The notes: generated by a model from the letters alone, not told the origin. DNA of 64,000 nt from Euleptes europaea (GCF_029931775.1 NC_079331.1:24367720-24431719), one strand, 5' to 3'; positions 46,301-56,784 are shown, counted from the stretch's first letter. Program-made: numbers and translations.

Positions 46301-49300
46301 CACAGAGGAACTGGAGAACGCAAAGACCCTCAGCCACCACCCGTTGGGAAGATCCCCAAGAAACCCACACAGAGGGTGGCACCAACAGGCCTTGCAGCGG
46401 TCGGGCAACAGGAGAAGCACACAAGTCCCCAAGCAAAGCAGCACCAACAGCCTCGTTTGGGCCTCTGGGAGGGAGGAAGGTGAAGCGACGCCTTTTCTGT
46501 GGCTCCCTGCCTATTAAGCCAGAACATTTCTATGCCACCTCTTCAGAGCCCTGCTTGAGGCAGCTTACCATTAAAAACCACAGTATCAAAATAGAAGCAG
46601 ACTATTAAAAAGCTGATAAGATCACACCCCTACTTAAAAGCCTGGATAAAAATGTGTGTTTTAGCACCTAGAAGGAAGTAAGGCACCAGGCAAGCCTTGA
46701 GGGGGACAACATTCTAAAGGTGAGGGGCCACCACAGCAAAGGCCCTGTCTCTAGTCACCACACCTCCCCAACTGGTTCCACTTGCTCAGTCCGCCCCTCC
46801 AGACTGGCGGCATCAGGTCCATCTCAGCCGGAGTTCCCCAGGTGTTCACTGGCCCAATCAGGGCTCCTTGCCTACTCATGAGAAGTACCATTGCTGAGGC
46901 CAAGGGGGCGGGAGCAACTAGGTATCCCTTGATCGGAATTCTCTCCACAAGGGACATTTTGCACTGCACTTTCATCATTATGGGTGTTAGATTCTGATAC
47001 CTGTGAGCTTATTTGGGAGCCATCACAATGCTGGAAAGCAGGGTGGAAATCAAAACAAGCACACGCCATCGTTTTGTCAAGGAATTAACGCTCACTGGGC
47101 ACCCAAGTGAGTTCCCACGAATACAGACTAACTCCTCACTGGGTTAGGAAAAGGGCCATTCCAGGCAGCTACACCAATAATTCCAAATGATACAAATATG
47201 CGAAGCTTTCTTATACTGCCTACCCTGACAGGCAGTTAATTGTGACAAATCTTAAAACTTGCTAGAGTGTCTGGGATCTTGAACCCTTGGAGATTCCATT
47301 AGAATGAGCCATTCACTTCCATTCAACACTGGAGGATCCTGGCAGATTTAGTCCCTTTTGGACAAAGGATGCTCCAGTTTGGACCAGACCATCTATTTGT
47401 CACAGACGTTCAGAGCCATTACAAGATGCTTAATGGAGGTGGGACTACATTTTATATGACTCTGATTGGGTAACAGGAGCCTCTGACATCAGATGGGGAT
47501 TTGCAGGGGACTGGGGAAACCTTGCCATTCTTAGAAAAGGGGCTGGCTTAGGTCCAGTCCCATTTACCACAAATATCTGGACATTTGGCATTTCCCCTTG
47601 TCTTCAGTTTTCAGCCCTCTGCAGAAACTGAGTACACAGGAAGTTGGGTAGGAGTTAAGATCTCCTTCAACTTCTTCGTTACAGCAAGGAACTCTGTGCA
47701 CGCTCTGAGAAACCTGCTGCAGCCTAGGGAATGTGTATTTAGCTTAGCTAGTTTGACAGTATTGCTTTCCATTTAAACCTTTTTGAATCCAACTACCCTT
47801 TTCTTTCCCCCCTTTACAATAAACCTTTTAATAAAGACTTTTTTGGCTTCACTTAGTACAATCTACTTCCTTGGGATATTTCTTTTAATCTCTTATCTCT
47901 TCCCCATGTGCTAGACTGCATGGCTGCTACCAAGTTGGTTATAAAGTATTTTAAAGGGTTTCTACTGTCACTTTGTTATTGCTCTAGTATTGCACTGGAA
48001 GTTTCCCAGTGAGGAAAGGCACCATATCCCCCTTCCTACCAACTATAACTGTAATTACAACAAGAAACCCTTTTGTTCCCAGGACCTGGAATGTATTTTC
48101 TCAATCAATCCTAATAGTACAACTACGATCAAGTGGTGGTCCGCAAAAAAAAATTAATGTTAAAAAGGGGTTTCAGACTCAAAACGGTTGGGAAACGCTG
48201 GTTTAGAAGATGAAACACAAATATAAAACTGTAAACTTTTCCCAGACAGCCATGAAGTCCACGGATTAGCCACAGCCCCAGGAAATTATTTTGTCAGCTT
48301 GCTACACATGCAGCCCCATTGCCTTGTGATTTTATCAAGGGGCTTTTAGGATGGACTAAAAAGATCGCTGTACATACTTTATTTTTCACACATAAAAGAG
48401 CGGCAATTACAATAGGACATGACAGACCAGATCAAATGCTTACGCTCTCAACTGTTGGATCTACTCGAGCCCGTTTTTTCCTGGGAGGCTGAGGATTTTC
48501 ACTGGAACTGCTGCCTTCCCCAATCCCAGGATCTAAACACAACATATGCAACAATCACATCTGTTCTTTTTAGCCAACTATGCTTCACAGAAGATGCTTA
48601 CCTCAGCTAGCCACAGTTTAAGTAATACCCTTGTGCAGAACAAAGTCAAGCCCAAAACACACACTGTCTCTGACATCACACAAGACCTTCCGAACAGCCA
48701 CTGAATGCCTTGAAAAGCGGCCGAGTTCCCAAGGGCTCGGCATCGCTTTGAGCTGCTTTAAGCGCAGTTCTGAGAGCCAAATTGCTCATACTTCCTTTCG
48801 AACATATACTACAGTAGTATATTATTAGCTGTATTAGTACAAACACTCAGAAACTATGAGTGACAGGTACCATCTTGAAAGGCATTCCCCCTTTTTTGGC
48901 ACACAGGAAGACACAATTCTAGCTGCTGCAATGTACGCTTACATCTGAATGTACTTTTCTTCAAAAGAAGACTAATTGAAGACTATACTACTACATAAAG
49001 TACATACTATCTGTTGCTGTACCACATTATCCTGTTATATACTTTCTGTATCTTTTCGTATGCCAATACTTAATACTTTCAGCTCTTATTTGGTTCCCAT
49101 TACATTGCATGGACTTACACTTTTTTAATCCACCATGAGTCTCAGCTAGAAAGGATGATTATAAATAATGTAAGTAACTAAAATACTGTCAGTCTTAATA
49201 GACTTAATAGATTGTGAATTACTAAAAGGCCCCACGATGCGGCCACCTTACAGATGCTAATTAGGTCTGAGAGTCTTGCCACTTACATGGGAGGGTTGCT

Positions 49301-52300
49301 TTTTGTTCTGTGATGGAAGGACAGCCAGACAAGCAAAATCAGTAAAAGTTCCATCTCTGTAGAACACCATTACGAGATTCTTCCAGAGGGGAAGTGACCC
49401 CCTAGGGTATATAGGCTAGCTTCAGATGTCATCACACATCTGTTTGCTCACGGCAGGCATAGCCACATTTGCTGGGCTTCCACGATGAAGCCTCTCGTGG
49501 AACGCAACCAACAGCTTCCTGGCTCAAGAAGTCCTTGACCAAGCTCCACTCGGCTGCAAATGTCAAGTACTGGCACCTAGACAAGATGTTCTGAATCCAG
49601 GTTTGTAGGAAGGACACAAGCTACAGTTATATGTTTTAGGTGAATGCCACGGTGCCCCATACCTCAAGGCCAAAATACCTTGTATGAACTCCCCTAATTT
49701 CTTTTTGATGACAGGTATATTTCTAAAGCAACAGGTATGAATGCCTTCTCTACTTGAAACTGGTTGCTAGCAGCTTTTCAAACCCGCCACACAGTTTTAA
49801 TGAGCAAGCCACTTGTTTGCTTTCTCTGCCACTTGTTATAGCAGCTCAGTGCAAGGCGGGCTAAACACCAAGAATCTAAGGAAACCCAGGAAACACGGGC
49901 AGATTAAAAAAAAATAAAATCTTACTTTTCTGTTTGTTCTTTTTTGTTTTCCTGTTAAAAGAGAAGAGGACATTATTGCAAATGTAAGGAAATTCCAGTC
50001 CTACTCTTAAAACCCCATATTTCATAACTTGAAGCTCAAGTACAAGCCCTATTAAAAATGCCGGCCAACAGCTATTTAACCAAGCAACACTCCACTCATT
50101 TCCAAGGCTGGTCAAGCCCAAGGCTTCAAGGAATGCTAGCCGAGGGGATAAGTATTGACAGACAGAAAATATTGAAGAAGCTGCCTTGTGTTTGCTAGAA
50201 AAAGAAGAGCAGGATGTAAACGACTTGTTCCTCTGCAAAGTTAATAAATCACACATTCTTTGTCTTACTGCCACTGTACGAATTAAGTAAAAACTTATTT
50301 CAGCCACCTTGAGAATTTTTTTAAATTGAGAGTGTGGTATGCAAGCACATTAGCAGGTCACTCCTATGCACAGTTACTCCAGTCTAAGTTCCACTTAAAT
50401 CAGTGGCCTTGGATCACCACTGTGTAAAATTGCACCTTCAACAAAAGAGCTGGCACTCTTAAAAAGAAATAAAAGACACTGCAGGAAAACTCCCTGGCCA
50501 CCCCCACACCACTTCTCACTGCTGGACAAAAAGAGGCAAGGCAGTTTCAGCCAAGGCTAGAAATTCCTGAGTAATACTGTGAAAGCTCTCATCAGGCAAC
50601 TGTCAGTCACACAAATTTGGCCACACCCTCCTCCTCCAGGCCCTTCCACAGCAGAGGCTGGACATGCCAATTACACCTGCCCAAGAAAGAGCTGGTTGCC
50701 TCCCACGACTCCAAGCCTTCGAAGGGTTAAACAACCCCCCATCAGCAACACCGAGTTCAACACCACTAAGGGCTACTGGTGGGTGTGCAAATAACAGAGG
50801 GCAGAGCCCCTAAAGAACCTTTGGCCATGACTGAGACCCACCCCCCCGAGCTGCTTTGGTTAGTCAGGAAACACACAATTTCTTTTTTCCAGCAAGCTCC
50901 AAAATGGACATGACGGTGCCCCAGCACAACCACACCATATTGAAAGAGAGATGGCCAGCAAGGAAATCTGGGCTTCAGGATGAAGATCCTGGTGTGACAA
51001 TCCATCCTTAACTCACCGCGTCGATATTGCAGGGGTCTCCAAACTGCAAACTGTATGCGCTCCATCTCGTCTGAAAAATCTAGGTACAATGGGGGTTGAG
51101 TTAAGGAGAGTGTCAGACCTACGTGAGGAGCCTTTAAGAGAATGCAGTTAAGCTTCAAAGTCACAGCCCTATTTGACAAGCCCGGGGAAGCAGGACAGTT
51201 CAGCTTGGCCCATGTTGCTTCTATTTCCCCCTCCCTTTGACGTTACAGTGAAAAGACCGGTTGGACTCAGAGTTGGCATATTCCATCTACCAGTATTCCT
51301 CCAAAGGAGCAGAGAGCAAAAGGAATGCCCTGCAAGTCCCGCTGCCCTACCCCCACCCCGCCCCCAATAAACAAGACACTCTGATCATTCTCAAGAGTCA
51401 GCTTAGTCTCTTTGAAGTTGTACTACCACACTGATGCAGCTTTTGTCATGTGTTTGCTCAGTGGGGCTTTTTAGCAAGCAAAAGAACAGTCAAGAACTTC
51501 GCAGTACTCTGGAAGTCTAACAGAGTCTCAGTGGGGGATTTATGACCACCAGGCACTTCAGGGAAATCCGCTCAGCTAGCATACCCTTCAATTCAGGGTT
51601 CTAAAAGAGATGAGTTGAAGGCGCTTCTGCAAAACTGAGCCCGGGGCCCCTGAATCTGAAGGAGGCTGCACCCCCCTTGCTTGCACCTTGAGCGCTCACA
51701 AAGGTGCACACAGCCAAACTGCCGAAGTCCTACTGGAGTTGAAGGGATTTAAGCATTTTATCCAAAGCATGGAATTGAAGCCCTTCCCACTGGGACCTGA
51801 AGGTGAGGTTCCCTGTGGCTCACAGGGCTGTCTTGCAAAGCATCTGTTGACTCCAACTTTCTCCAGATCTTCGCAGATTAAATCTGACATGCTAATTAGT
51901 GAAGTAACTAAAAAAGATCAGCTACATTTTCCAAAGCTAGCAACATTCCCATATTCATAATTCTGAGATTTGCAAATAAGCCCGCCAGGATTTTCAGAAC
52001 CTCTGTTCCTTGGAGAAAAGACAGTGAAAAAGAGACGCAGACAGTTTCTTACACTTCAACATTTTTCTGCTGGAGACCAGATGCTTTCTTGCCTGGAGCA
52101 GCACCTCTCATCTTTCCTTCTGCATACTGTTCCCTTGAAAAACAAGTTCAGCAAAAAGATTAGACACCGATCCACCACATTCTACCCCAGATCCCTGGGA
52201 AAAGGCTAAGAAGCAGTCTAGTGAACTCTCGTGACCCTAACACTTTCAAGACTAGCCACTGGATGGGCATTACGGCCAGGCAAACATTGCCTACCTCTTC

Positions 52301-55300
52301 CTTTTATACCAATTTGGGTCTCACCTCATGCTGACAGATACTTGCCCCAACGCCACTGCCTTTCTGCCCCAAGTCTTGTGTCCCTCCCTCTTTTCACCCT
52401 TCAACTAAGTCTGATCAGCCCTGGTGTCAAGAGTGTGGGCTCCTCCACTAACTTAGGCGTGTTTCTTTCCTGGGTGTCACAAGAGACGACACACACACAA
52501 GTTCACACCTGTCACAAGCACCTTCATCTGAAACAGCCAAAGTGAACTTTAACATCTGTCATTCTGTAACACAAATGAAAGCATGTAGGAGAAGGGGATC
52601 AGTATGCAACCAGCTGGTCACTGGCTCATGGAGGCATAAGCATTAACATCCTACCCCAACATGCAAAGGAAGAGGACTGAAAGACCAACAGAAGCCCCAG
52701 GTACACAACAAACATAAGACAAAGCGCTTAATCGTTCAAGCCATCTTGCAGGAATAAGTGAAATTCCTTTTTAGAAATCCTGAAAATTCTATGGCAAGGT
52801 AAAGGTCCCCTGTGCAAGCACAGGGTCATTCCTGACCCATGGGGTGACGTCACATCCCGACGTTTCCAAGGCAGACTTTGTTTGCGGGGTGGTTTGCCAG
52901 TGCCTTCCCCAGTCATCTTCCCTTTACCCCCAGCAAGCTGGGTACTCATTTCACCGACCTCGGAAGGATGGAAGGCTGAGTCAACCTTGAGCCGGCTACC
53001 TGAAACCGACTTCTGTCGGGATCGAACTCAGGTCGTGAGCAGAGCTTTTGACTGCAGTACTGCAGCTTAACACTCTGCGCCACGGGACTCTTGAAAATTC
53101 TATGATTAGATGCTAAATCTAACCTCTTTTTTTTTAATTCAATATGTTTTATTGCAGTCAATTGACCAGTTCCATATAAAATTCAGAGATCTACAGTCAC
53201 GCTTCAATCTAACCTCTTAATATTGCACAATCAAATTCTGTTTTAATGTATACCAGTAATCTTCCAAAAAGCCAAATTGTGCCTGCCTGCAGGCTGCAAC
53301 CAAAATGACGGAAGTCCTGTGGCCCTTCAAACTAGTGCTTGTTTGCCTCCAACAAAGTGGTCCCACGCTCACAAAAGCTCATGTCACAATATTCGCCTTC
53401 AAAAGTCTGCATGGCTGTTACACAAATGCTGTCCAGTCGGCCACTTTATTGCCCCACCTGACCCATTTTTAATCACCATTTTTATAATTACCGGTTGGTT
53501 GAAGAAGCACACGGTCGCTCAAGAAGACAGTTACTGTTATCTCTGTATTTTCCTTGTACCAAGGAATATACAGAGTGACTTAGTGCTACACTAAAGGACA
53601 ACACTCCCATCATCAAATGGCAGAGATCTTACAGCGCGGGGCAGAAGCAGTGAGCCTTACTGAGCACTGAAATAGACTCTGATGTGTATGAAGAGTGCAG
53701 AAAACATGCTTATGGAGAAAAGAGCCACAAAGGACATGCCTGGAATTTTGTCTTTTGTTCACCAGGCACGTAACTTAGCCTTAGAAGAAAAGAAGAGTTG
53801 GTTTTTATATGCCGACTTTCTCTACCACTTAAGGGAGACTCAAATCAACTCACAATCACCTTCCCTTCCCCACAACAGACACCCTATGAGGTAGGTGAAG
53901 CTGAGAGAATGTGACTTGCTCAAGGTCACTCAGCTGGCTGTGTGGAGTGGGGAAACAAATCCAGTTCACCAGATTAGCCTCCGCAGTCATGTGGAGGAGT
54001 GGGGAATCAAACCCTGTTCTCCAGGTCAGACTCCACTGCCCCAAACCACCGCTCTTAACCACACCAGGCTGGCTTAGTTAAATGAGTAATTAAAACTGGG
54101 AGCTTTGAAGCTTTAGCACTTTACTAATACAATAGATTTTTCTCCATGACAGTGCAGATCCAGGCTCCTTTGATCGGGATCTAAACTAATACATGGAGAA
54201 TTGGGTGGACACAGGGACCAAGAGTGTCTTTTCACTGCTTTCTTTGCCCTGGACAGCTTTGAGAATATATCAGACGTGCAGAACATACTGTCCCAGCTCT
54301 CCCAGAGAACAGCGTTACACACCTCCTATTGCAAAAATGAGCATCTTGTGCCCAACCTGTGAAAATTCAGAGATGTCAGGTGATGATGGTGGAATGAAGT
54401 TTCTTGAAGCCTCCACATCAGCCACCTCCTGCACCAGTCCCTTAACACGGCCAGAGCACAGAAAGACCCACAACTGCTGCACACCAGGGACACATTTCTC
54501 CCAGGCTAACAGACAGCACTTACTGATTGGCCTTCTGAAGTTCTTTCTGCTTCTGCAGATTGGTGTCGACGTATTTGAGCACTCTGCTCTCTGGAACCCA
54601 TTCATCCCAGCTGAAAAAGTAAAGGGTATACCCTTTTTAGAGCTTACATCCAGTTGGCAAACGGATGACTTCACAGAGCGAAATTCACTTTGGCCACACG
54701 CAGTCCCCCTCAGACCCACAAGTGATCAACCCACTGAAGAACTCTGAGCCTGTGCTATTTGCAAGTTTGCACAGCCCGTGCGCTTCGGCCAGAGATCTTG
54801 GGCTGATGAACCCACCACGGCAGCAAACTTCTAGCACTCTGACTGAGCCAGTCAACAATCCACTGCTCCCCAGGGCCTCGGGGAGAAGTCTTTCTCAGCT
54901 CGGCTGCCCTTTTATCTTGCCACCAGAGCAGCAGGAGAACTGGACTTGGATGCGTGGCGCATGCATCCGGCGGTCCAGCAAAGCCAGCGGACAGACTTTG
55001 CGCATCCAAGGCCGAGAAAGGAGGGCGCCTGCCCCCTCCCCACGGTGGGAAAGGGAGGAGAGCCAGCCGGCGGGGCACCTCCAGGCCCCAATGCTGGGCA
55101 GGGCGGGGCTGGCACCGAGGCAGGGGCCTAGATGACCCAGGCAGGGGGGCCTCCCCCCCCCTCTCCCCGGCGGGGCAGAACCGGCCACTCACTTCTTATT
55201 CCAGCCGCTGTAGTGGATGAAGTACTTCACCTGCTTGTCCTTGATGGCCACCTTCACGCACTAGAAGGGAGGAAGGGAGGGAGGGGAGGAAGGAGGGAGG

Positions 55301-55729
55301 GGGTCGGCTGAGCAGGTGGCTCCCTGGGGGGGGGCTCACCGAGGGCGGCTCCCCCGGCGGCGGCGCGCAGCCTGACACGCGACGGGGAGGCCGGCCCGCC
55401 CGCGCGGACGCGCGTCAGGCACCTACCTTGGCTTCGTACAGGAGCGGCCCATGGAAGCACAGCACCCGCTCGCCTGCGGGGGGGGAGGGAGACAGAGAGG
55501 CCCTTCAGCCGGCGGGTGGAGGCCCGGCTCCACCCGGCCCCGCCCCGCCGCCCACCCACCCCCCACCCGGGGGTCCCGGCCTGAGGGGAGCCCCGCGCCC
55601 TTCCGGGGAGGGGAGGGGGAGCAGGCTGCGCGCATGCGCTCGGGCCCCGCGGGGGGGGCAGCCCCCCCCCGACCCCCCCGGCCGCTCACCCTCCTGGAAT
55701 TTGGGCTTCGGGTCCTGCTTGGGCGCCAT
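40244..55729 (-). CDS. MORF4L1: MORF4L1 (MRG15), complete 12-exon coding sequence
   Basis: MORF4L1 is a nuclear chromatin protein. It reads methylated H3K36 through an N-terminal chromo barrel and, through its C-terminal MRG domain, docks partners of the NuA4/TIP60 acetyltransferase and Sin3 deacetylase complexes and of PALB2 repair complexes (family knowledge). Twelve exons on the minus strand join in phase: 55690-55729, 55427-55473, 55193-55260, 54524-54610, 52053-52133, 49926-49951, 48444-48532, 46074-46175, 44841-44929, 44460-44632, 43600-43684, 40244-40328. The sum is 972 nt, or 323 residues plus TAA, the length of the short vertebrate isoform. All introns are GT-AG. Residues 10-60 form the chromo barrel, with the aromatic residues of HYSGWNKNWDEW; RKKRAR at 134-139 is a nuclear-localisation signal; about 150-323 is the MRG domain. 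The 117-146 linker is the most diverged part. The gene looks intact. Confidence 0.97.
40329..43599 (-). other. MORF4L1: MORF4L1 intron 11
   Basis: The 3.3-kb intron contains only short open frames and no recognised mobile element. Confidence 0.6.
43600..43684 (-). CDS. MORF4L1: MORF4L1 exon 11
   Basis: Codes [20 protein letters not shown] and the following NYLHDFL, C-terminal helices of the MRG domain. Acceptor TTACAG, donor GTATGT. Confidence 0.97.
43895..43919. repeat. (AC)n microsatellite in MORF4L1 intron 10
   Basis: Ten or so AC units, with no clear SINE attached. Confidence 0.85.
44460..44632 (-). CDS. MORF4L1: MORF4L1 exon 10
   Basis: Codes residues 210-267, including [20 protein letters not shown] and [16 protein letters not shown], the core of the MRG domain. 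Acceptor CACCCAG, donor GTATGT. Confidence 0.97.
44841..44929 (-). CDS. MORF4L1: MORF4L1 exon 9
   Basis: Codes [20 protein letters not shown] and on to residue 209. Acceptor TTCTTCAG, donor GTGAGG. Confidence 0.96.
45120..45615 (+). mobile_element. L2-type LINE reverse-transcriptase fragment in MORF4L1 intron 8
   Basis: The plus-strand translation follows the L2/CR1-type RT order: [17 protein letters not shown], then a '[18 protein letters not shown]' equivalent of DLSAAFDTVDH.ILL, and [19 protein letters not shown] equivalent to YGVPQGSVLGPILFS. Several stops and indels are present. The insertion is antisense to MORF4L1. Confidence 0.7.
45945..46060 (-). mobile_element. L2-like LINE 3' tail fragment in MORF4L1 intron 8
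   Basis: TTCAATTCTATCCTGCACTC and GCTCAAGGCAGCTTACACAG are the reverse complement of the worn L2-like terminus. Confidence 0.4.
46074..46175 (-). CDS. MORF4L1: MORF4L1 exon 8
   Basis: Codes [20 protein letters not shown] through RQKQ (147-180), the first helix of the MRG domain. Both borders fall between codons. Donor GTAACA is a weaker site. Confidence 0.96.
46530..46775 (-). mobile_element. L2-like LINE 3' part in MORF4L1 intron 7
   Basis: The minus strand reads GACAGGGCCTTTGCTGTGGT followed by GGCCCCTCACC, the L2 ORF2 'RAF.VVAP' end block, then 3' UTR text and CTGCCTCAAGCAGGGC at the tail. Confidence 0.6.
46790..48440 (-). other. MORF4L1: MORF4L1 intron 7, remainder
   Basis: No exon was seen. 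A hAT-like terminal fragment lies at 48135-48215 (GGTTGGGAAACGCTGGTTTA), comparable with the MITE at 23728-23994. Confidence 0.5.
48444..48532 (-). CDS. MORF4L1: MORF4L1 exon 7
   Basis: Codes residues 117-146: a Ser-rich diverged segment, then [18 protein letters not shown] with the nuclear-localisation signal. Acceptor TTTAG, donor GTAAGC. Confidence 0.94.
48533..49925 (-). other. MORF4L1: MORF4L1 intron 6
   Basis: No exon or confident mobile element was recognised. Confidence 0.5.
49926..49951 (-). CDS. MORF4L1: MORF4L1 exon 6, 26-nt micro-exon
   Basis: Codes KTKKNKQK (109-116). At 26 nt it is a micro-exon and would be missed by most frame-based scans, but the frame fails without it. Acceptor AACAG after a T-rich tract, donor GTAAG. 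Confidence 0.94.
49952..52052 (-). other. MORF4L1: MORF4L1 intron 5
   Basis: No exon or confident mobile element was recognised in this 2.1-kb intron. Confidence 0.5.
52053..52133 (-). CDS. MORF4L1: MORF4L1 exon 5
   Basis: Codes [20 protein letters not shown] and following residues to about 107, the basic start of the linker. Donor GTAAGA. Confidence 0.95.
52794..53091 (-). mobile_element. Sauria SINE with 13-bp target-site duplication
   Basis: The minus strand has a tRNA-like head (GTGGCGCAGAGTGTTAAGCT, then CTGAGTTCGATCCCGACAG as B box), the core GGTTGACTCAGCCTTCCATC, and the Bov-B-like 3' half GGGGAAGGCACTGGCAAACC ... ACCTTTACCTTGCC. TGAAAATTCTATG flanks it exactly at 52781-52793 and 53092-53104. 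It lies in MORF4L1 intron 4, in the same orientation as the gene. Confidence 0.92.
53784..54072 (-). mobile_element. tRNA-derived SINE (squamate type) in MORF4L1 intron 4
   Basis: Same family as 3641-3880. The minus strand has GGTTTGATTCCCCACTCCTC, then a partly duplicated head block (a second GGAGTGGGGAAACAAATCC complement segment), and ends GGCATATAAAAACCAACTC. Confidence 0.78.
54524..54610 (-). CDS. MORF4L1: MORF4L1 exon 4
   Basis: Codes [20 protein letters not shown] and on to residue 80; completes the chromo barrel. Acceptor TTTTTCAG, donor GTAAGT. Confidence 0.96.
55193..55260 (-). CDS. MORF4L1: MORF4L1 exon 3
   Basis: Codes residues 30-51 plus two bases, including [11 protein letters not shown], the aromatic cage of the chromo barrel. 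Acceptor CTAG, donor GTGAGT. Confidence 0.96.
55427..55473 (-). CDS. MORF4L1: MORF4L1 exon 2
   Basis: Codes [16 protein letters not shown] (residues 14-29), first strands of the chromo barrel. Acceptor GCAG, donor GTAGGT. The 39-residue insert of the longer mammalian isoform was not seen. Confidence 0.96.
55628..55641. promoter_or_regulatory. NRF1-like site in MORF4L1 intron 1
   Basis: GCGCGCATGCGCTC contains the GCGCATGCGC palindrome bound by NRF1. A second, weaker CGCATGCGC lies at 55821-55829 upstream of the start. Confidence 0.6.
55690..55729 (-). CDS. MORF4L1: MORF4L1 exon 1 (coding part)
   Basis: Codes [13 protein letters not shown] and the first base of Gly14; donor GTGAGC. The ATG lies in AAATGGCG context inside the CpG island. 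It is the known start of vertebrate MORF4L1. Confidence 0.96.
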
Positions 55730-55863
55730 TTATAAGCGACGGCCTCCCCTCCCCCCCTCCCCGCGGGAGCCGCTCAGCTGCGCCGCCGTCGCCGCATTAT
55801 GGCACGGCGGCGGCGCTCCACGCATGCGCCGCCGCGCCCCGCCCCCTCCGCCCGCCCGCCGGG

Positions 55864-55882
55864 GCATGCCGGGAAATGTAGT
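55864..55882 (-). promoter_or_regulatory. MORF4L1: ZNF143/Staf-type site in the MORF4L1 promoter
   Basis: The minus strand reads ACTACATTTCCCGGCATGC, matching the extended ZNF143 motif ACTACAATTCCCAGCATGC at 17 of 19 positions. It lies about 135-150 bp upstream of the MORF4L1 ATG and in the same orientation, a usual place for this activator in housekeeping promoters. Confidence 0.7.
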
Positions 55883-55928
55883 CCCCCGCGGTTCCCCCAC
55901 CTGAGCCGCAGCCGGCTCTCCATCCCTG

Positions 55929-56583
55929 AGAAAAATATGCACAAGTACCACTAGGAGGCTCAAAGCAATTAATTTAAATAATACGCAAGCAAACTATGCA
56001 AACATATGTTGTGAACGATGTGTAACATCTACAGACCAGTGAAAACAGCAGTGATAGTATGTACAAGCAAATCCAAGATGGAAAGTCTTTTTCAAGGTAA
56101 GTAAAAGTCTTATCTCTAGGTAGTTTTCTTCAAAAAGCAACACGAGGAGAGCTGAAAAATTGAAGAAGTCCACAGTAACTTAGCCATAGCCATTTTGAGC
56201 AGCCTTTTTGGTGCATCAAGACTGAATTATTCTCTCTGTATTAGATTGCTATTATTGCATCTACAAAGACCAATCAATTAATATCCATGAAGATTCCAGC
56301 TGATGAAGCTGCAATTTTGCAGTGAAAACGCGAGTGTGCATCCGGACCGCGTTACTGTGGACTTCTTCAATTTTTCAGCTTGTGTTGCTTTTTGAAGAAA
56401 ACTACCTAGAGATAAGACTTTTACTTACCTTGAAAAAGACTTTCCATCTTGGATTTGCTTGTACATACTATCACTGCTGTTTTCACTTGTCTGTAGATGT
56501 TACACATCGTTCACAATATATGTTTGCATAGTTTGCTTGTGTATTATTTAAATTAATTGGTTTGAGCCTAGTACTATATTTCC
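55929..56583. mobile_element. Foldback element with hammerhead-like core and 16-bp target-site duplication
   Basis: Two arms of about 230 bp (55945-56179 and 56351-56576) are inverted copies around a 171-bp spacer. CGGCTCTCCATCCCTG is repeated exactly at 55913-55928 and 56584-56599, so the 655-bp unit inserted with a target-site duplication. The spacer contains CTGATGA at 56300, a 5-bp CTGCA/TGCAG stem with a 4-nt loop, and GAAA at 56323, the order of a hammerhead ribozyme core. Stem III and a cleavage site could not be resolved. No open frame is present. The structure fits a non-autonomous, Penelope-like retroelement better than a DNA transposon. Confidence 0.75.
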
Positions 56584-56728
56584 ACGGCTCTCCATCCCTG
56601 GCACGGCGGGCGGCCTCCGCGTCCGGCCTTCCGCCTCCCGGTGCAAAGGAGGGGGCGGCCCCCTCCTTTGCACCGGGAGGCGGAAGGCCGGGCGCGGAGG
56701 CCGCCCGCCGCGCCAGGGATGGAGAGCC
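56584..56728. repeat. 145-bp near-perfect GC palindrome
   Basis: Arms 56584-56655 and 56657-56728 are complementary at about 70 of 72 positions with a single-base centre at 56656. The left part begins with the duplicated target sequence of the adjacent foldback element. It is very GC-rich and could extrude or fold as RNA. Confidence 0.85.
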
Positions 56729-56784
56729 GGCCGCTGCAGCCCCCCCCCCCCCGGACTGCCCCGTCAACCCAAGGTGCTGGTCTG

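Larger units (their letters stand above)
54880..55905. promoter_or_regulatory. MORF4L1: CpG island, MORF4L1 promoter
   Basis: About 1 kb of CpG-rich DNA covers exons 1-3 and the region just upstream. GC boxes and two NRF1-like palindromes are present, and no clear TATA box is needed. Housekeeping expression is expected for this gene. Confidence 0.85.
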
